From the NCBI GenBank assembly GCA_025449975.1, contig JANWIG010000011.1, positions 124,001 through 188,000 of the forward strand: 64,000 nt of DNA, written 5' to 3'. Both the position numbers and the translations under genes were made by a program. Below, piece after piece: positions 57,001-64,000 of the stretch (positions are counted from its first letter, which is position 1; each line of letters opens with the position of its first letter). The notes beneath the pieces are model-generated. The model searched no databases, was not told where the DNA came from, and was given only the letters and a program-made list of their open reading frames with translations. The stretch is from Thermoactinomycetaceae bacterium (GTDB taxonomy: Bacteria; Bacillota; Bacilli; Thermoactinomycetales; Thermoactinomycetaceae).

Positions 57001-58338
57001 ATTCGCCTTCGTTCCTTAGCTGCGGCGATTAAGGAGAGGGAAAAACACCCCGAACTGAAACATAAAACGAAAGTAGCGAAAAGAAAAACCCCGCGATTTG
57101 AAAAAAGGGATAAAGAAAGATATACCATTCTTTTCCCGCAAATGCTGCCTACGCATTTTGAGTTGCTAGAAAAGGCTTTTAATCTTAATGGTTATGATTT
57201 CAGATTGCTAAAAGAAGTCCAAGATGTCGATGTGACAGAAGGTTTGCGCTATGTGAACAATGATGCTTGTTATCCAGCGGTGGTTGCGATCGGTCAATTG
57301 GTTCGTGCGCTAAAGAATGGAGAGTTTGATTTGGAACGGACAGCGGTGATTATGTCGCAGACAGGCGGAGGATGTCGGGCGACCAACTATTTTGCCCTGC
57401 TTAAGAAAGCCTTACGAGATGCTGGAATGTCACAAGTTCCTGTCATCTCTTTAAATGGGAGTGGACTGGAGAAAGAGAACCAGCCCGGTTTTAAGCTCTC
57501 CCTATCGCTGGTAAAAGACATGGTGATCGGAGTCTGTTTGGGTGACTTATTGATGCGTCTGAAACTCGCCGTCCGTCCCTATGAACGGAGAAAAGGAAGT
57601 ACGGAGCAAGTTTATAAGAAGTGGCTGGAACGTAGCAAGAAGCTTTTAGAAGATTTCTCAATGCGCAAATATAAGAAAGTGATTCGAGAGATCATTGCCG
57701 ATTTCAGCCAAATCGAAGTAGACTGGAAAAGAAAGCCGCGCATCGGGATCGTGGGTGAGATTTTTGTTAAATTCCATCCTTATGCCAATAATCAATTGAT
57801 TGAAATCATCGAGTCAGAGGGCGGAGAAGCGGTTCTTCCAGACTTTATTGACTTTTTCCTCTATGATCTGTATAGTCGAAAATTCATGGTCACGCATTTG
57901 GGAAAATCAAAGTGGCAAGAAGTGATTGGGAAAATAGCGATTCAGGTTATCGAATATTACCGTCGTCCGGTACGGGAGGCACTCTTGGCAAGCAAGCGCT
58001 TTAAAGCTCCTTTAGAGATTTCAGAGATCGCCAAAAAAGCATCACGCTTTTTGAGCATCGGAAATCAGATGGGGGAAGGCTGGTTGTTGACAGGGGAGAT
58101 TGCGGAGCTGATGGAATCTGGAGTCAAAAATGTTGTTTGCGTGCAGCCATTTGGATGTTTACCCAATCATATCATCGGGAGAGGCATGTTCAACGGAATC
58201 AAAAAGGAATATCCGACAGCAAACCTCATTTCGATTGACTACGATGCCAATATCAGCAAGGTGAACCAGGTAAACCGCCTCAAGCTATTGATCAATATCG
58301 CCAAAGATGAAATCAAAGAGAAGGCAAGCCCATCTTAA
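54094..58338 (+). CDS. Giant acyl-CoA dehydratase activase-related protein
   Basis: A 1414-residue protein of four parts. Two BadF/BcrA-type ASKHA ATPase domains come first: one with GLDVGSTTAKLV (6-17) and NAACAGGTGAF, one with GIDAGSTTTKMV (322-333) and NEACSSGCGSF. A DUF2229-like part follows with cysteines C605, C608, C612 and C631 suited to an Fe-S cluster. Last comes a region related to 2-hydroxyacyl-CoA dehydratase D-subunits (C1059 in NNDACYPA, C1094 in TGGGCRATNY, C1355 in QPFGCLP). Activases drive single electrons into dehydratases by ATP hydrolysis. The substrate is unknown. ATG 54094 has GCGAGGGAG upstream. Confidence 0.88.
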   Translation: MELQVGLDVGSTTAKLVVLNSRNEIVFKSYQRHFSEIKNTTLELLNLVAEQFPHAQLKMNASGSSGLGLCEPMGIPFIQEVVACTEAVKKTEKDIDVIIELGGEDAKIIYLTNGIEQRMNAACAGGTGAFIDQIASLLHTDAAGLNELAKGAKKIYPIASRCGVFAKTDIQALMNEGVRKEDLAASVFQAVVNQTIAGLANGRPIRGNVAFLGGPLTFLSELRKRFVETLNLRAEHVLHNQDGHYYVAIGAALESKENESIAIERLIQLLENRSQAPQLKDPKRLPPLFRSPEEYEEFKKRHDRAKVKQKPLETYSGNAFLGIDAGSTTTKMVLIGEEDEVLYRFYEKNKGNPLETVRTGLISLYQILPEDVKIVRSTVTGYGEKLIQAAFEIDEGEIETVAHYTAAKKFQPDVDFIIDIGGQDMKCIKIKNGVIDQILLNEACSSGCGSFLESFAETLGKDVREFSQMALMAQAPADLGSRCTVFMNSKVKQLQKEGATIPDISAGLAHSIISNAIYKVIKLKTVEQLGQHVVVQGGTFLNDAILRSFEKITGKEVVRPDLAGLMGAYGCALIAKERWDGQAKSTLLPADKLTDFKVRIFHRHCGICENNCPITINKFPGKRSFIMGNRCERGAGKQKTKSRCPNLVEEKLDKLFHRVCLEGKEAERGKIGIPRVLNMYENYPFWHRFFTELSFEVVLSDPSSKEIYEKGFETIPSESVCYPAKLTHGHILNLIEKGVKTIFYPSVVFEKHESPTQQNHYNCPVVASYPEVIRVNLEQVFTEHQVTYLNPFVTLDNLSALVKSLSECFKEIPKSEIKRAIKKAKEEKDAYKERLHNRGEEVITKLREEKKKGIVFSGHPYHMDPAIHHGIPDEINKLGMAVLTEDAIAHLADPNLKVDVVNQWTYHSRLYQAADVVKKEPSLELLQVTSFGCGLDAITTDAVQEILEQDNQLYTWIKMDEIGNLGAARIRLRSLAAAIKEREKHPELKHKTKVAKRKTPRFEKRDKERYTILFPQMLPTHFELLEKAFNLNGYDFRLLKEVQDVDVTEGLRYVNNDACYPAVVAIGQLVRALKNGEFDLERTAVIMSQTGGGCRATNYFALLKKALRDAGMSQVPVISLNGSGLEKENQPGFKLSLSLVKDMVIGVCLGDLLMRLKLAVRPYERRKGSTEQVYKKWLERSKKLLEDFSMRKYKKVIREIIADFSQIEVDWKRKPRIGIVGEIFVKFHPYANNQLIEIIESEGGEAVLPDFIDFFLYDLYSRKFMVTHLGKSKWQEVIGKIAIQVIEYYRRPVREALLASKRFKAPLEISEIAKKASRFLSIGNQMGEGWLLTGEIAELMESGVKNVVCVQPFGCLPNHIIGRGMFNGIKKEYPTANLISIDYDANISKVNQVNRLKLLINIAKDEIKEKASPS

Positions 58339-58360
58339 CGCAGATCGGTAAAATAGATCA

Positions 58361-58405
58361 GGCGCCAGCTCTGTATGAAAGACAGGGCAGGCGCCAGCTC
58401 TTGTT
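58361..58405 (+). terminator. Terminator after the activase gene
   Basis: GGCGCC...CTCTGT-ATGAA-AGACAGG...GGCGCC stem; CAGGCGCCAGCTCT occurs twice as a direct repeat around it. The following T run is short. The next 250 bases are AT-rich with nothing else seen. Confidence 0.55.
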
Positions 58406-58662
58406 TTATTACCAAAATAAGTGAGAAGTGGTCAACTTTATTGACCTGCATAGAAAACAGCCAAATCGTAAACAAGAATGCTGAAGCCTCCCTGTTGTTA
58501 ATCCCAAAGAAGGAAAAAAGCAAATCATATGGAAGATCTAAAAACGATGGGTTATTTTAAAAAATTCTTTTGATTCCATATTAATCAAATTTTGGAATAT
58601 TCTATAAAAATATATTAAAATGTAGGAAAGGGAATCATCGATCATTCGTGGGGAGGATTTGC

Positions 58663-59040
58663 ATGGATGACTTGAAAAGGATACTGCAATCGATACAAAA
58701 CGATATCGCTTATATGAAAGAAAATACAGTGACCAAACAGATGTTAATCGATTCCGAGAAAAGGACGAGGGAAGCGATCCATTCTGTCTATGAAGTTGCT
58801 GTGACAGTAGAAGATAAGGCAGAAGTGGGAGATGTTTTGATAAAATCGTTTGTGGATGCATTGGAAGAGAGGACAAACATTCGCTTGGATCAGATCGACA
58901 ACAAGCTAAACGTGATTGTTTCCTCTCTTGAGGATATTCGAAAAGTGCTTCAGTTATCCCTTCAGCAAGATGACCGCTTTGAGCGTAGGCTCAATCTACA
59001 CGAAGCGGACATTGCCAAATTAAAAAGGAAGTTAGGCTAG
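58663..59040 (+). CDS. Coiled-coil hypothetical protein
   Basis: A 125-residue, highly charged protein predicted to be almost all helix (heptad-like LDQIDNKLNVIVSSLEDIRK, LNLHEADIAKLKRKLG). Unknown function; similar in style to short phage-type or plasmid coiled-coil proteins, but with no true match. ATG 58663 has GGGGAGG seven bases upstream, which makes expression likely. A strong terminator follows. Confidence 0.65.
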   Translation: MDDLKRILQSIQNDIAYMKENTVTKQMLIDSEKRTREAIHSVYEVAVTVEDKAEVGDVLIKSFVDALEERTNIRLDQIDNKLNVIVSSLEDIRKVLQLSLQQDDRFERRLNLHEADIAKLKRKLG

Positions 59041-59072
59041 AGGACATATACCTTGGATGTATCATTAAAATA

Positions 59073-59120
59073 AAATGGTCGCCTGCTCTATCGGCAATCC
59101 AGAGTAGGCGACCATTTTTT
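59073..59120 (+). terminator. Terminator after the coiled-coil gene
   Basis: AAATGGTCGCCT...AGGCGACCATTT with inner GCTCT/AGAGT pairing and six T. Confidence 0.85.
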
Positions 59121-59144
59121 CAGGGACTTTATTCATGTATGGAT

Positions 59145-59219
59145 TGGCTGGGAAGGCAGGATTCGAACCTACGCATCACGGAGTCAAAGTCCGTTGCCTT
59201 ACCGCTTGGCTACTTCCCA
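59145..59219 (-). tRNA. tRNA-Gln (anticodon UUG)
   Basis: Acceptor arms TGGGAAG/CTTCCCA, discriminator G and an encoded CCA (59145-59147 on the complement). The T loop is GTTCGAATC, and the anticodon loop CTTTGAC gives anticodon TTG (complement at 59185-59187). It stands alone between the coiled-coil gene and the comG operon, with no visible integrase or duplicated 3' end. Confidence 0.95.
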
Positions 59220-59317
59220 TTACGTTAGTTATCCTGCCAATTTTGTCGAAAAAATATACCTAAAGAACGACATATTTAGTGAGATAAAACGTGAAAAAGA
59301 GAAGGTTTTTTAAAAAT

Positions 59318-59331
59318 AAAATCGAAATTTT
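59318..59331 (+). promoter_or_regulatory. AT-rich dyad before comGA, possible ComK-type site
   Basis: AAAATCGAAATTTT, close to AAAA-N5-TTTT, about 30 bases before comGA. Only one good dyad is seen where ComK needs two, and the region is generally A/T rich. Confidence 0.2.
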
Positions 59332-59360
59332 CAATAAAATGGGAAAGGAGAGCGCTTGGC

Positions 59361-60440
59361 TTGAATGTGGTTGCTTATATTTCCAAATTGATTGAAGCAG
59401 CGATTGCTCACCGAGCTAGCGATATCCATCTCGAGCCAATGTTGGAAGGATTGCGTGTCCGACAGCGGATCGATGGGTTACTGATACAGACAGATCTGAT
59501 CCCATCCAAGGACAGTGCGGCGATCGTCTCACGGCTAAAGATTATGGGACAGCTAGATATTGGGGAGCGCAGATTGCCACAAGATGGCTCATTTGTTTTT
59601 CAGAAAGCCCAAAAAAGATATGATCTGCGAATCTCTACCTTGCCAACGCGTTTTGGTGAAAAAATTGTGTTGCGCTTATTTCCAGACCAGTCAGAGCAAT
59701 TTTCATTGCCGATGTTGGGGATGGAAAAAACAGATCAGCTAAAATTGATCCGTTGGCTAAAAGGGCACAGTGGCTTATTGATCGTGACTGGTCCGACAGG
59801 GTCGGGAAAAACAACGACCCTCTATGCGATCCTGCAGCTGTTAAACAAAGAAAATGTCAATATCGTCACCCTGGAAGATCCGATCGAGCTGCGATTGAAC
59901 GGCATCAATCAAGTGCAGATCCACCCCAAGGTTGGTTTTACTTTTGCGGAAGGATTGCGGGCGATCTTAAGGCAAGATCCCAACGTGATTATGATTGGGG
60001 AGATTCGTGACTTGGAAACGGCGGAAGTCGCTTTGGGAGCCGCCTTAACGGGACATTTGGTTTTAACTACGATGCATACGAGTGATGCCGCTCAAGCGGT
60101 GATGCGACTGCTGCAGATGCACTTGGATCCGCATCGCCTTGCTGCGGCTCTCACCGGATTGATTGCCCAGCGTCTGATCCGTTTAAAATGTCCCAACTGC
60201 TTTGGACAGCGCTGTTTGGAATGTCAACAGACCGGATTTTTGGGGCGAACAGGTGTATTTGAGGTGGTTGAGGTGACCGAAACGTTTCGCCAGCTGATTA
60301 GCGAGAAAGCAGCGGTGACGACTTTTCGCCAATATCTTCGAAGAGAAGGTGTCATTCCGTTGGCAGAGGCGATCCACCGAAAAATTCGGCAGGGATTGAC
60401 GAGCAGAGCGGAGGGAGAGAGGGTGATGGGGATTGTCTAG
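59361..60440 (+). CDS. comGA: Competence type IV pilus ATPase ComGA
   Basis: A 359-residue GspE/PilB secretion ATPase that powers assembly of the transformation pilus. Walker A GPTGSGKT is at 144-151, Walker B VIMIGEIRD at 209-217, with the Asp box VTLEDPIE and the His box TTMHTSDAA. A four-cysteine zinc site (C277, C280, C285, C288) is present, as in long GspE proteins. TTG 59361 follows AAAGGAG. First gene of the comG operon; overlaps comGB by eight bases. Confidence 0.94.
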   Translation: MNVVAYISKLIEAAIAHRASDIHLEPMLEGLRVRQRIDGLLIQTDLIPSKDSAAIVSRLKIMGQLDIGERRLPQDGSFVFQKAQKRYDLRISTLPTRFGEKIVLRLFPDQSEQFSLPMLGMEKTDQLKLIRWLKGHSGLLIVTGPTGSGKTTTLYAILQLLNKENVNIVTLEDPIELRLNGINQVQIHPKVGFTFAEGLRAILRQDPNVIMIGEIRDLETAEVALGAALTGHLVLTTMHTSDAAQAVMRLLQMHLDPHRLAAALTGLIAQRLIRLKCPNCFGQRCLECQQTGFLGRTGVFEVVEVTETFRQLISEKAAVTTFRQYLRREGVIPLAEAIHRKIRQGLTSRAEGERVMGIV

Positions 60441-61467
60441 ACGAAAGAAAAAATGGTCTGCGGAGCAACTCGCCTTCTTTAGTGGACAAATGGTTCATCT
60501 CCTGCAAAGTGGGATCCCGCTCCTAAACTGTTTGCACTTGCTGGCAGAACAGAAGATCTTGCCCGTTCCCTTGCTGACGAGACTGATCAGACATCTTGAA
60601 CATGGGAGACGGCTATCGGATGCATTGCTCGAAGAAGAATTTCCAGACTTGTTTGTCTCTTTTATTCGCGCGGCAGAGGAGCATGGAGATTATATGTGGG
60701 GGTTTCGCCAGTGCCAGTCCTTTTATCAGGCGAGAGAGCAATTTGTGCGCGAAATAAAAAAAGCCTATACATATCCTTTGTTTGTTTTTCTTCTCGCCAT
60801 GGCTTCTTTTCTCTTTTTTACTCTGTTTGTGTTACCGCGTTTTAGGCAGCTCTATCAATCGATGGGAATCGAACTGCCGGTCTTCACACGTTGGCTGCTA
60901 GATTCCGTGGCTTTTCTTCCTACTCTTCTTCTCATCGGGATCAGTCTGCTGCTCCTTGGCATTTTGGGCTTAAAATACGCCAAGGCGAAAGGATATGATT
61001 GGCATCAGCCGCTGTTGTATTGTCCGGTACTCAGGCATATTGGACGATTTCGCTTTACCCACTATGTAGCCATCCAGCTGGGTTCGTTGCTGCGAGCAGG
61101 TGTCCCACTGCTGACTGCCTTGGAGTTGGTCGCTTGCATCTCCCCGTGGGGATATTTAAGCAGACAACTGCGCTGGCTAAAAGGGCAAATTGCGCAAGGT
61201 CTACCGATGAACCAATCGATTAAACGGCTTCATCCGCAGCTCTTTGTTCCTTCCTTTGCTAGGTTGATCGCAATAGGGGAAACCTCTGGACGCTTGGATG
61301 AGTCGCTACTAGCCATTGCGAAGGGGACGGAAATGTTGATCAAAGAAAAGACCGAACGTTGGCTCAGCCGACTGGAACCGGCGCTCATTTGTCTGATTGG
61401 CTTTTTTATTGCTTTTGCTGTCCTGATCTTATTTTTACCATTGTTGCAGCTGGTTCAGTCGATCTGA
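60433..61467 (+). CDS. comGB: Competence pilus inner membrane protein ComGB
   Basis: A 344-residue GspF/PilC-type platform protein with two homologous halves and three membrane segments (about 115-140, 155-178 and near the C-terminus). TTG 60433 overlaps comGA. It anchors the pilus assembly machine in the membrane. Confidence 0.92.
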   Translation: MSRRKKKWSAEQLAFFSGQMVHLLQSGIPLLNCLHLLAEQKILPVPLLTRLIRHLEHGRRLSDALLEEEFPDLFVSFIRAAEEHGDYMWGFRQCQSFYQAREQFVREIKKAYTYPLFVFLLAMASFLFFTLFVLPRFRQLYQSMGIELPVFTRWLLDSVAFLPTLLLIGISLLLLGILGLKYAKAKGYDWHQPLLYCPVLRHIGRFRFTHYVAIQLGSLLRAGVPLLTALELVACISPWGYLSRQLRWLKGQIAQGLPMNQSIKRLHPQLFVPSFARLIAIGETSGRLDESLLAIAKGTEMLIKEKTERWLSRLEPALICLIGFFIAFAVLILFLPLLQLVQSI

Positions 61468-61496
61468 CGGATCTTCAAACGAAAGGAGTCAAGTAG

Positions 61497-61832
61497 GTGA
61501 TAAAGAAAAGTAATCATGAACAAGGCTTTACCTTGATTGAAATGGTGATTGTTTTATTTATTATCGGCATCATCATTGCGATTGCGCTTCCTAACTTCAA
61601 ATCAGTCGGGGAAACTGCCATCGCTCGAGCGGATCAAGTGAATCGCCAATTGATCAGTAGTCAAGCAGACCAATACTATTTGGAATACGGCGAATATCCG
61701 AAAACAGTCGACGAGCTTGTGAAACAGAAATTCTTGCATTCGGTTCCTAAATGCCCGGGTGGAAAAGGAGTCTATGTCCTCTCTTCAGATCCCAATGTCC
61801 CAAGTGAACAGAGAGTCAAATGTCAAAAATGA
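61497..61832 (+). CDS. comGC: Major competence pseudopilin ComGC
   Basis: A 111-residue pseudopilin with class III signal: QGFTLIEM at residues 9-16, cut by ComC before F11, then a hydrophobic helix. Two cysteines near the C-terminus may form a disulfide, as in type IV pilins. GTG 61497 has AAAGGAG upstream. Overlaps comGD by 13 bases. Confidence 0.93.
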   Translation: MIKKSNHEQGFTLIEMVIVLFIIGIIIAIALPNFKSVGETAIARADQVNRQLISSQADQYYLEYGEYPKTVDELVKQKFLHSVPKCPGGKGVYVLSSDPNVPSEQRVKCQK

Positions 61833-62269
61833 CAAGGCAACCGCTTGAGGGAGGGTGGAGCCTGATCGAGCTGGTTTTTCTTTTGTTTATCATCAGCACT
61901 TTTCTGCTAATCGCTATCCCCAACATGCTTGCCTTCGGGGAAAGAGGAGAACGAAATCTGTTGCTTCATATGCTATCGAGCGAATTGCAGCTGGCACAAA
62001 TGGAGGCGATCAGTCAGGAGAGAGCGATTTTGGTTCGCTTTAGAAAAAACAAACTTCAAGTCGAAGCGGATCAGCTAAGGAGAGAAACGGTGTTGCCGGA
62101 TCGTTACCAGTTGAAAACCAACTATCCGCAATCGACGGTCGTTTTTCACCAGACAGGGCAAGTGCGAGGCGGAACAGTCCAGCTATATCGACACGACCGC
62201 TTGATGGGAGAGATTCGCATTCAGGTGGCTTCAGGACGTCCCAAAGTGGAGCTGGTCAAATCATGGTAA
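61820..62269 (+). CDS. comGD: Minor competence pseudopilin ComGD
   Basis: A 149-residue minor pseudopilin. The prepilin peptidase site reads GGWSLIEL, with W in place of the usual F and S in place of T, followed by the hydrophobic helix FLLFIISTFLLIAIPN. The GspH-like globular part follows. Overlaps comGC and comGE on either side. Confidence 0.85.
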   Translation: MSKMTRQPLEGGWSLIELVFLLFIISTFLLIAIPNMLAFGERGERNLLLHMLSSELQLAQMEAISQERAILVRFRKNKLQVEADQLRRETVLPDRYQLKTNYPQSTVVFHQTGQVRGGTVQLYRHDRLMGEIRIQVASGRPKVELVKSW

Positions 62270-62667
62270 CCGAACGGGGGTTTACATTGATAGAAAGTAT
62301 CGTCACCGTGTTTGTTGTCGGTGTCTTTCTCGCCTGTCTCTTTCCCCTCGTCCAAGAGCTTCGTCTGCAAGCGATCGAACGGGCGATCCAAACCGAGGCC
62401 AAGCACTATTTACAACAACAGATGGAGAAAACGCTCGCTTCATTTGCAGCAAAAGAGATGGAAAAAGAAGAGAAAAAACGAAGCCGATCTGTTCCGCAGC
62501 AATTTTTTTATCTCAAATCAGTCATCCATTTGCGAGGAGAGAACCTATGGGAAATCGTGGTCCAAATCCAATGGGAAAGATCTTCAAAAACCGAACAGAA
62601 AAAGCTGGTCACCCATCGCTTCGTTCAGAACGAGGAGCGATCTATCTTGAAGCGATTCTCTCGCTAA
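62263..62667 (+). CDS. comGE: Minor competence pseudopilin ComGE
   Basis: A 134-residue minor pseudopilin with RGFTLIES at residues 5-12 and a hydrophobic helix. The C-terminal 40 codons overlap comGF in another frame over 121 bases, so the last part may be variable or non-essential. It starts at ATG 62263, seven bases inside comGD. Confidence 0.8.
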   Translation: MVTERGFTLIESIVTVFVVGVFLACLFPLVQELRLQAIERAIQTEAKHYLQQQMEKTLASFAAKEMEKEEKKRSRSVPQQFFYLKSVIHLRGENLWEIVVQIQWERSSKTEQKKLVTHRFVQNEERSILKRFSR

Positions 62668-63083
62668 TGATGATCTCCATGGTCATACCGGTCTTTTTTT
62701 TTGCCGCCCAACTATTGAGGCAAGAAGTAGACAAGCAAATTGAAGAGCAACGATTGCGAGGGGAATACCTCACTTTTCTCAGCTTTGCCCAAAGAGAATT
62801 GAAAACAGCCAATCAGTTTCGTGTACAGCAAGGGGCGCTGTTGTTTGAATTGCCTACAGGGGAAACGGTTCGCTATGAGCAGAAGAAAGGTCAAATCGTC
62901 CGGCAACGAAAGCAAGTGGATTCCCCTCATTTCCAAGGTCATACCGTTCTTTTGCAATATGTCGATCAAGTCTTTTTCACTCCTGATCAGCAGGGCGTCG
63001 CCATGACCATTTATCTAAAGAAAAAGAAGGTAGTGGCAATCATGGAAACCTATATTACTGCGAGGAAAAACGATGAAAGCTGA
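62547..63083 (+). CDS. comGF: Competence protein ComGF
   Basis: Up to 178 residues. SERGAIYLEAILSL, the pilin-like start, is at about 27-40, then a hydrophobic helix and the ComGF-type domain (PTGETVRYEQKKGQIVRQR). ATG 62547 has AGGAGAG just upstream. A shorter form from ATG 62571 is possible and would shorten the overlap with comGE. Overlaps comGG by 11 bases. Confidence 0.82.
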   Translation: MGNRGPNPMGKIFKNRTEKAGHPSLRSERGAIYLEAILSLMMISMVIPVFFFAAQLLRQEVDKQIEEQRLRGEYLTFLSFAQRELKTANQFRVQQGALLFELPTGETVRYEQKKGQIVRQRKQVDSPHFQGHTVLLQYVDQVFFTPDQQGVAMTIYLKKKKVVAIMETYITARKNDES

Positions 63084-63444
63084 ACGAGGAGCGTTGCTTC
63101 CCATTGTTTTGGTTGGATCGTTGTTTTTGAGTTTCTTTGTTACCATGAATATCGCCGAACTGAAGCGGACCGATCGCTTGGAACAACTCTATTTTGAAAT
63201 GATTGAAGCCCAATATGCAGCAGAAAGCGGGATCGCTTATACCAAACAAGCTCTTTCTCAACAAAACAACCCCAATCTTACGCTGCAAAAACAGTTTGGC
63301 TCTATCAGAGTGGTCACACAAGCCAAAGAAATCGATGCCGAAAAGATCGCGGTCACAGCAACTGCCTACGCTCGTCAAAACGTCAAACAGACCATCACTG
63401 TCCAAGTAAAAAAGAAACCATTCTTAGTAAATGAAGAAAAATAG
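63073..63444 (+). CDS. comGG: ComGG-like pseudopilin
   Basis: A 123-residue protein with a short basic start (MKAERGALLP), one hydrophobic helix and a PilX/GspK-like motif AAESGIAYTKQAL. It lies last in the comG run and fits ComGG by position and layout rather than strong identity. Confidence 0.72.
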   Translation: MKAERGALLPIVLVGSLFLSFFVTMNIAELKRTDRLEQLYFEMIEAQYAAESGIAYTKQALSQQNNPNLTLQKQFGSIRVVTQAKEIDAEKIAVTATAYARQNVKQTITVQVKKKPFLVNEEK

Positions 63445-63594
63445 CGGAAAAAGATGTTACTATAAAAGCGTTCTGATCGAAGAGATGAGTAATATACCAT
63501 TACCCTCGATGAATGGAAGCAAGAAGAGAAGATCATTTCAAACAGACCAATCTTTTAGCAACAATACTACAGAAGATAGGAGTATATAAAACAG

Positions 63595-64000
63595 ATGAAC
63601 AAGCGACATATTCTTTTGATCGGACTGATGGGAACAGGAAAGACAACCGTAGGAAAACGATTGGCTCGCGTCTTAGAGCGACCTTGGATCGATACGGACC
63701 AATTTCTCGAAGGAAAGTGGGGGTATTCGATTGCGGACTACTTTGCCAAATATGGTGAAGAAGCGTTTCGCGATGAAGAGACCGCTGTACTCCAAACTCT
63801 TCTAACCGATTCTCCGCCCTCTGTCATCACTACGGGAGGCGGGATCGTTCTTAGAGAAGTCAACCGAGAGAGGATGAAAAAGCACGGTTTTGTGATCCAT
63901 CTCGATGCCGATCCTCAAACGATCGCCAAACGGCTAAAAAATGATCAAACAAGACCTCTCCTTCAAGGGGACCTACATAACCGAATTAAGCAAATATATC
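63595..64000 (+). CDS. aroK: Shikimate kinase, 5' part
   Basis: Cut by the window end after 135 codons. P-loop GLMGTGKTT is at 10-18, shikimate-binding D33/D35 region WIDTD, R59 and GGG at 81-83. It phosphorylates shikimate in the chorismate pathway. ATG 63595 follows AGGAG. comG followed by aroK is a common Bacillales order. Confidence 0.93.
   Translation, partial: MNKRHILLIGLMGTGKTTVGKRLARVLERPWIDTDQFLEGKWGYSIADYFAKYGEEAFRDEETAVLQTLLTDSPPSVITTGGGIVLREVNRERMKKHGFVIHLDADPQTIAKRLKNDQTRPLLQGDLHNRIKQIY

Noticed and set aside
59145-59219. tRNA-Gln as an attachment site of an integrated element
   Set aside because: No integrase and no repeated tRNA 3' end was found in the window.

Overview
The window is chromosomal DNA of a spore-forming, naturally competent Firmicute of the order Bacillales. 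The evidence is the rpsU-yqeY-yqfC-yqfD-phoH-pgpH-ybeY-dgkA-cdd-era-yqzL-recO-glyQS-ccpN-yqfL-dnaG-sigA-trmK-yqfO order known from Bacillus subtilis, together with sporulation genes (a SASP, yqfC, yqfD, a YhcN/YlaJ lipoprotein) and a comG operon. The RNase P RNA is of the ancestral A type, which is unusual in Bacillales and suggests a branch outside the classical Bacillus group. Thermoactinomycetaceae or a neighbour is my guess, not proven by the sequence.

Layout: 0-4.3 kb holds the end of mtaB, a Nudix hydrolase, deoC, a Na/Pi-cotransporter-family gene, a HIT hydrolase and rpsU-yqeY. 4.3-7.1 kb interrupts the usual synteny with two copies of a GC-rich palindromic repeat, a manganese-type CDF exporter, a SASP and fabH. 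7.2-18.8 kb is the long yqfC to glyS block, with glyQS under a glycine T-box. 18.8-27.6 kb holds a lipoprotein, ccpN-yqfL, dnaG-sigA and an acyl-CoA synthetase with a perfect cre site upstream. 27.8-28.2 kb is a GC-rich, strongly structured, non-coding element. 28-37 kb is mixed: two GNAT acetyltransferases, an M1 peptidase, trmK-yqfO, rnpB, a YwiC-like protein, an isochorismatase-type hydrolase and DedA.

37-45 kb carries a SEDS protein, a CPA2 antiporter, YugP, a spore lipoprotein, gpsB, an O-methyltransferase and a beta-carbonic anhydrase. 45.5-49.2 kb is an ABC exporter operon ending in its probable TetR repressor. 49.3-51.7 kb is the nifZ-thiI sulfur-transfer pair. 52.6-58.3 kb holds a TerC protein and a TetR gene followed by a giant acyl-CoA dehydratase activase. 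59-63.4 kb has a solitary tRNA-Gln and comGA to comGG, followed by aroK, which is cut by the window end.

The most unusual signals are as follows. Two conserved genes (yqfD, ccpN) appear to start at AUC codons placed correctly behind strong Shine-Dalgarno sequences. A 20-codon ORF with a perfect ribosome binding site contains a perfect 17-bp hairpin just before pgpH, the c-di-AMP phosphodiesterase gene. The 390-bp structured element at 27.8 kb may be an orphan HEARO/omega RNA. The remaining points are the A-type RNase P RNA, operator-like palindromes at both TetR loci, and a repeat that supplies the C-terminus of a transporter.
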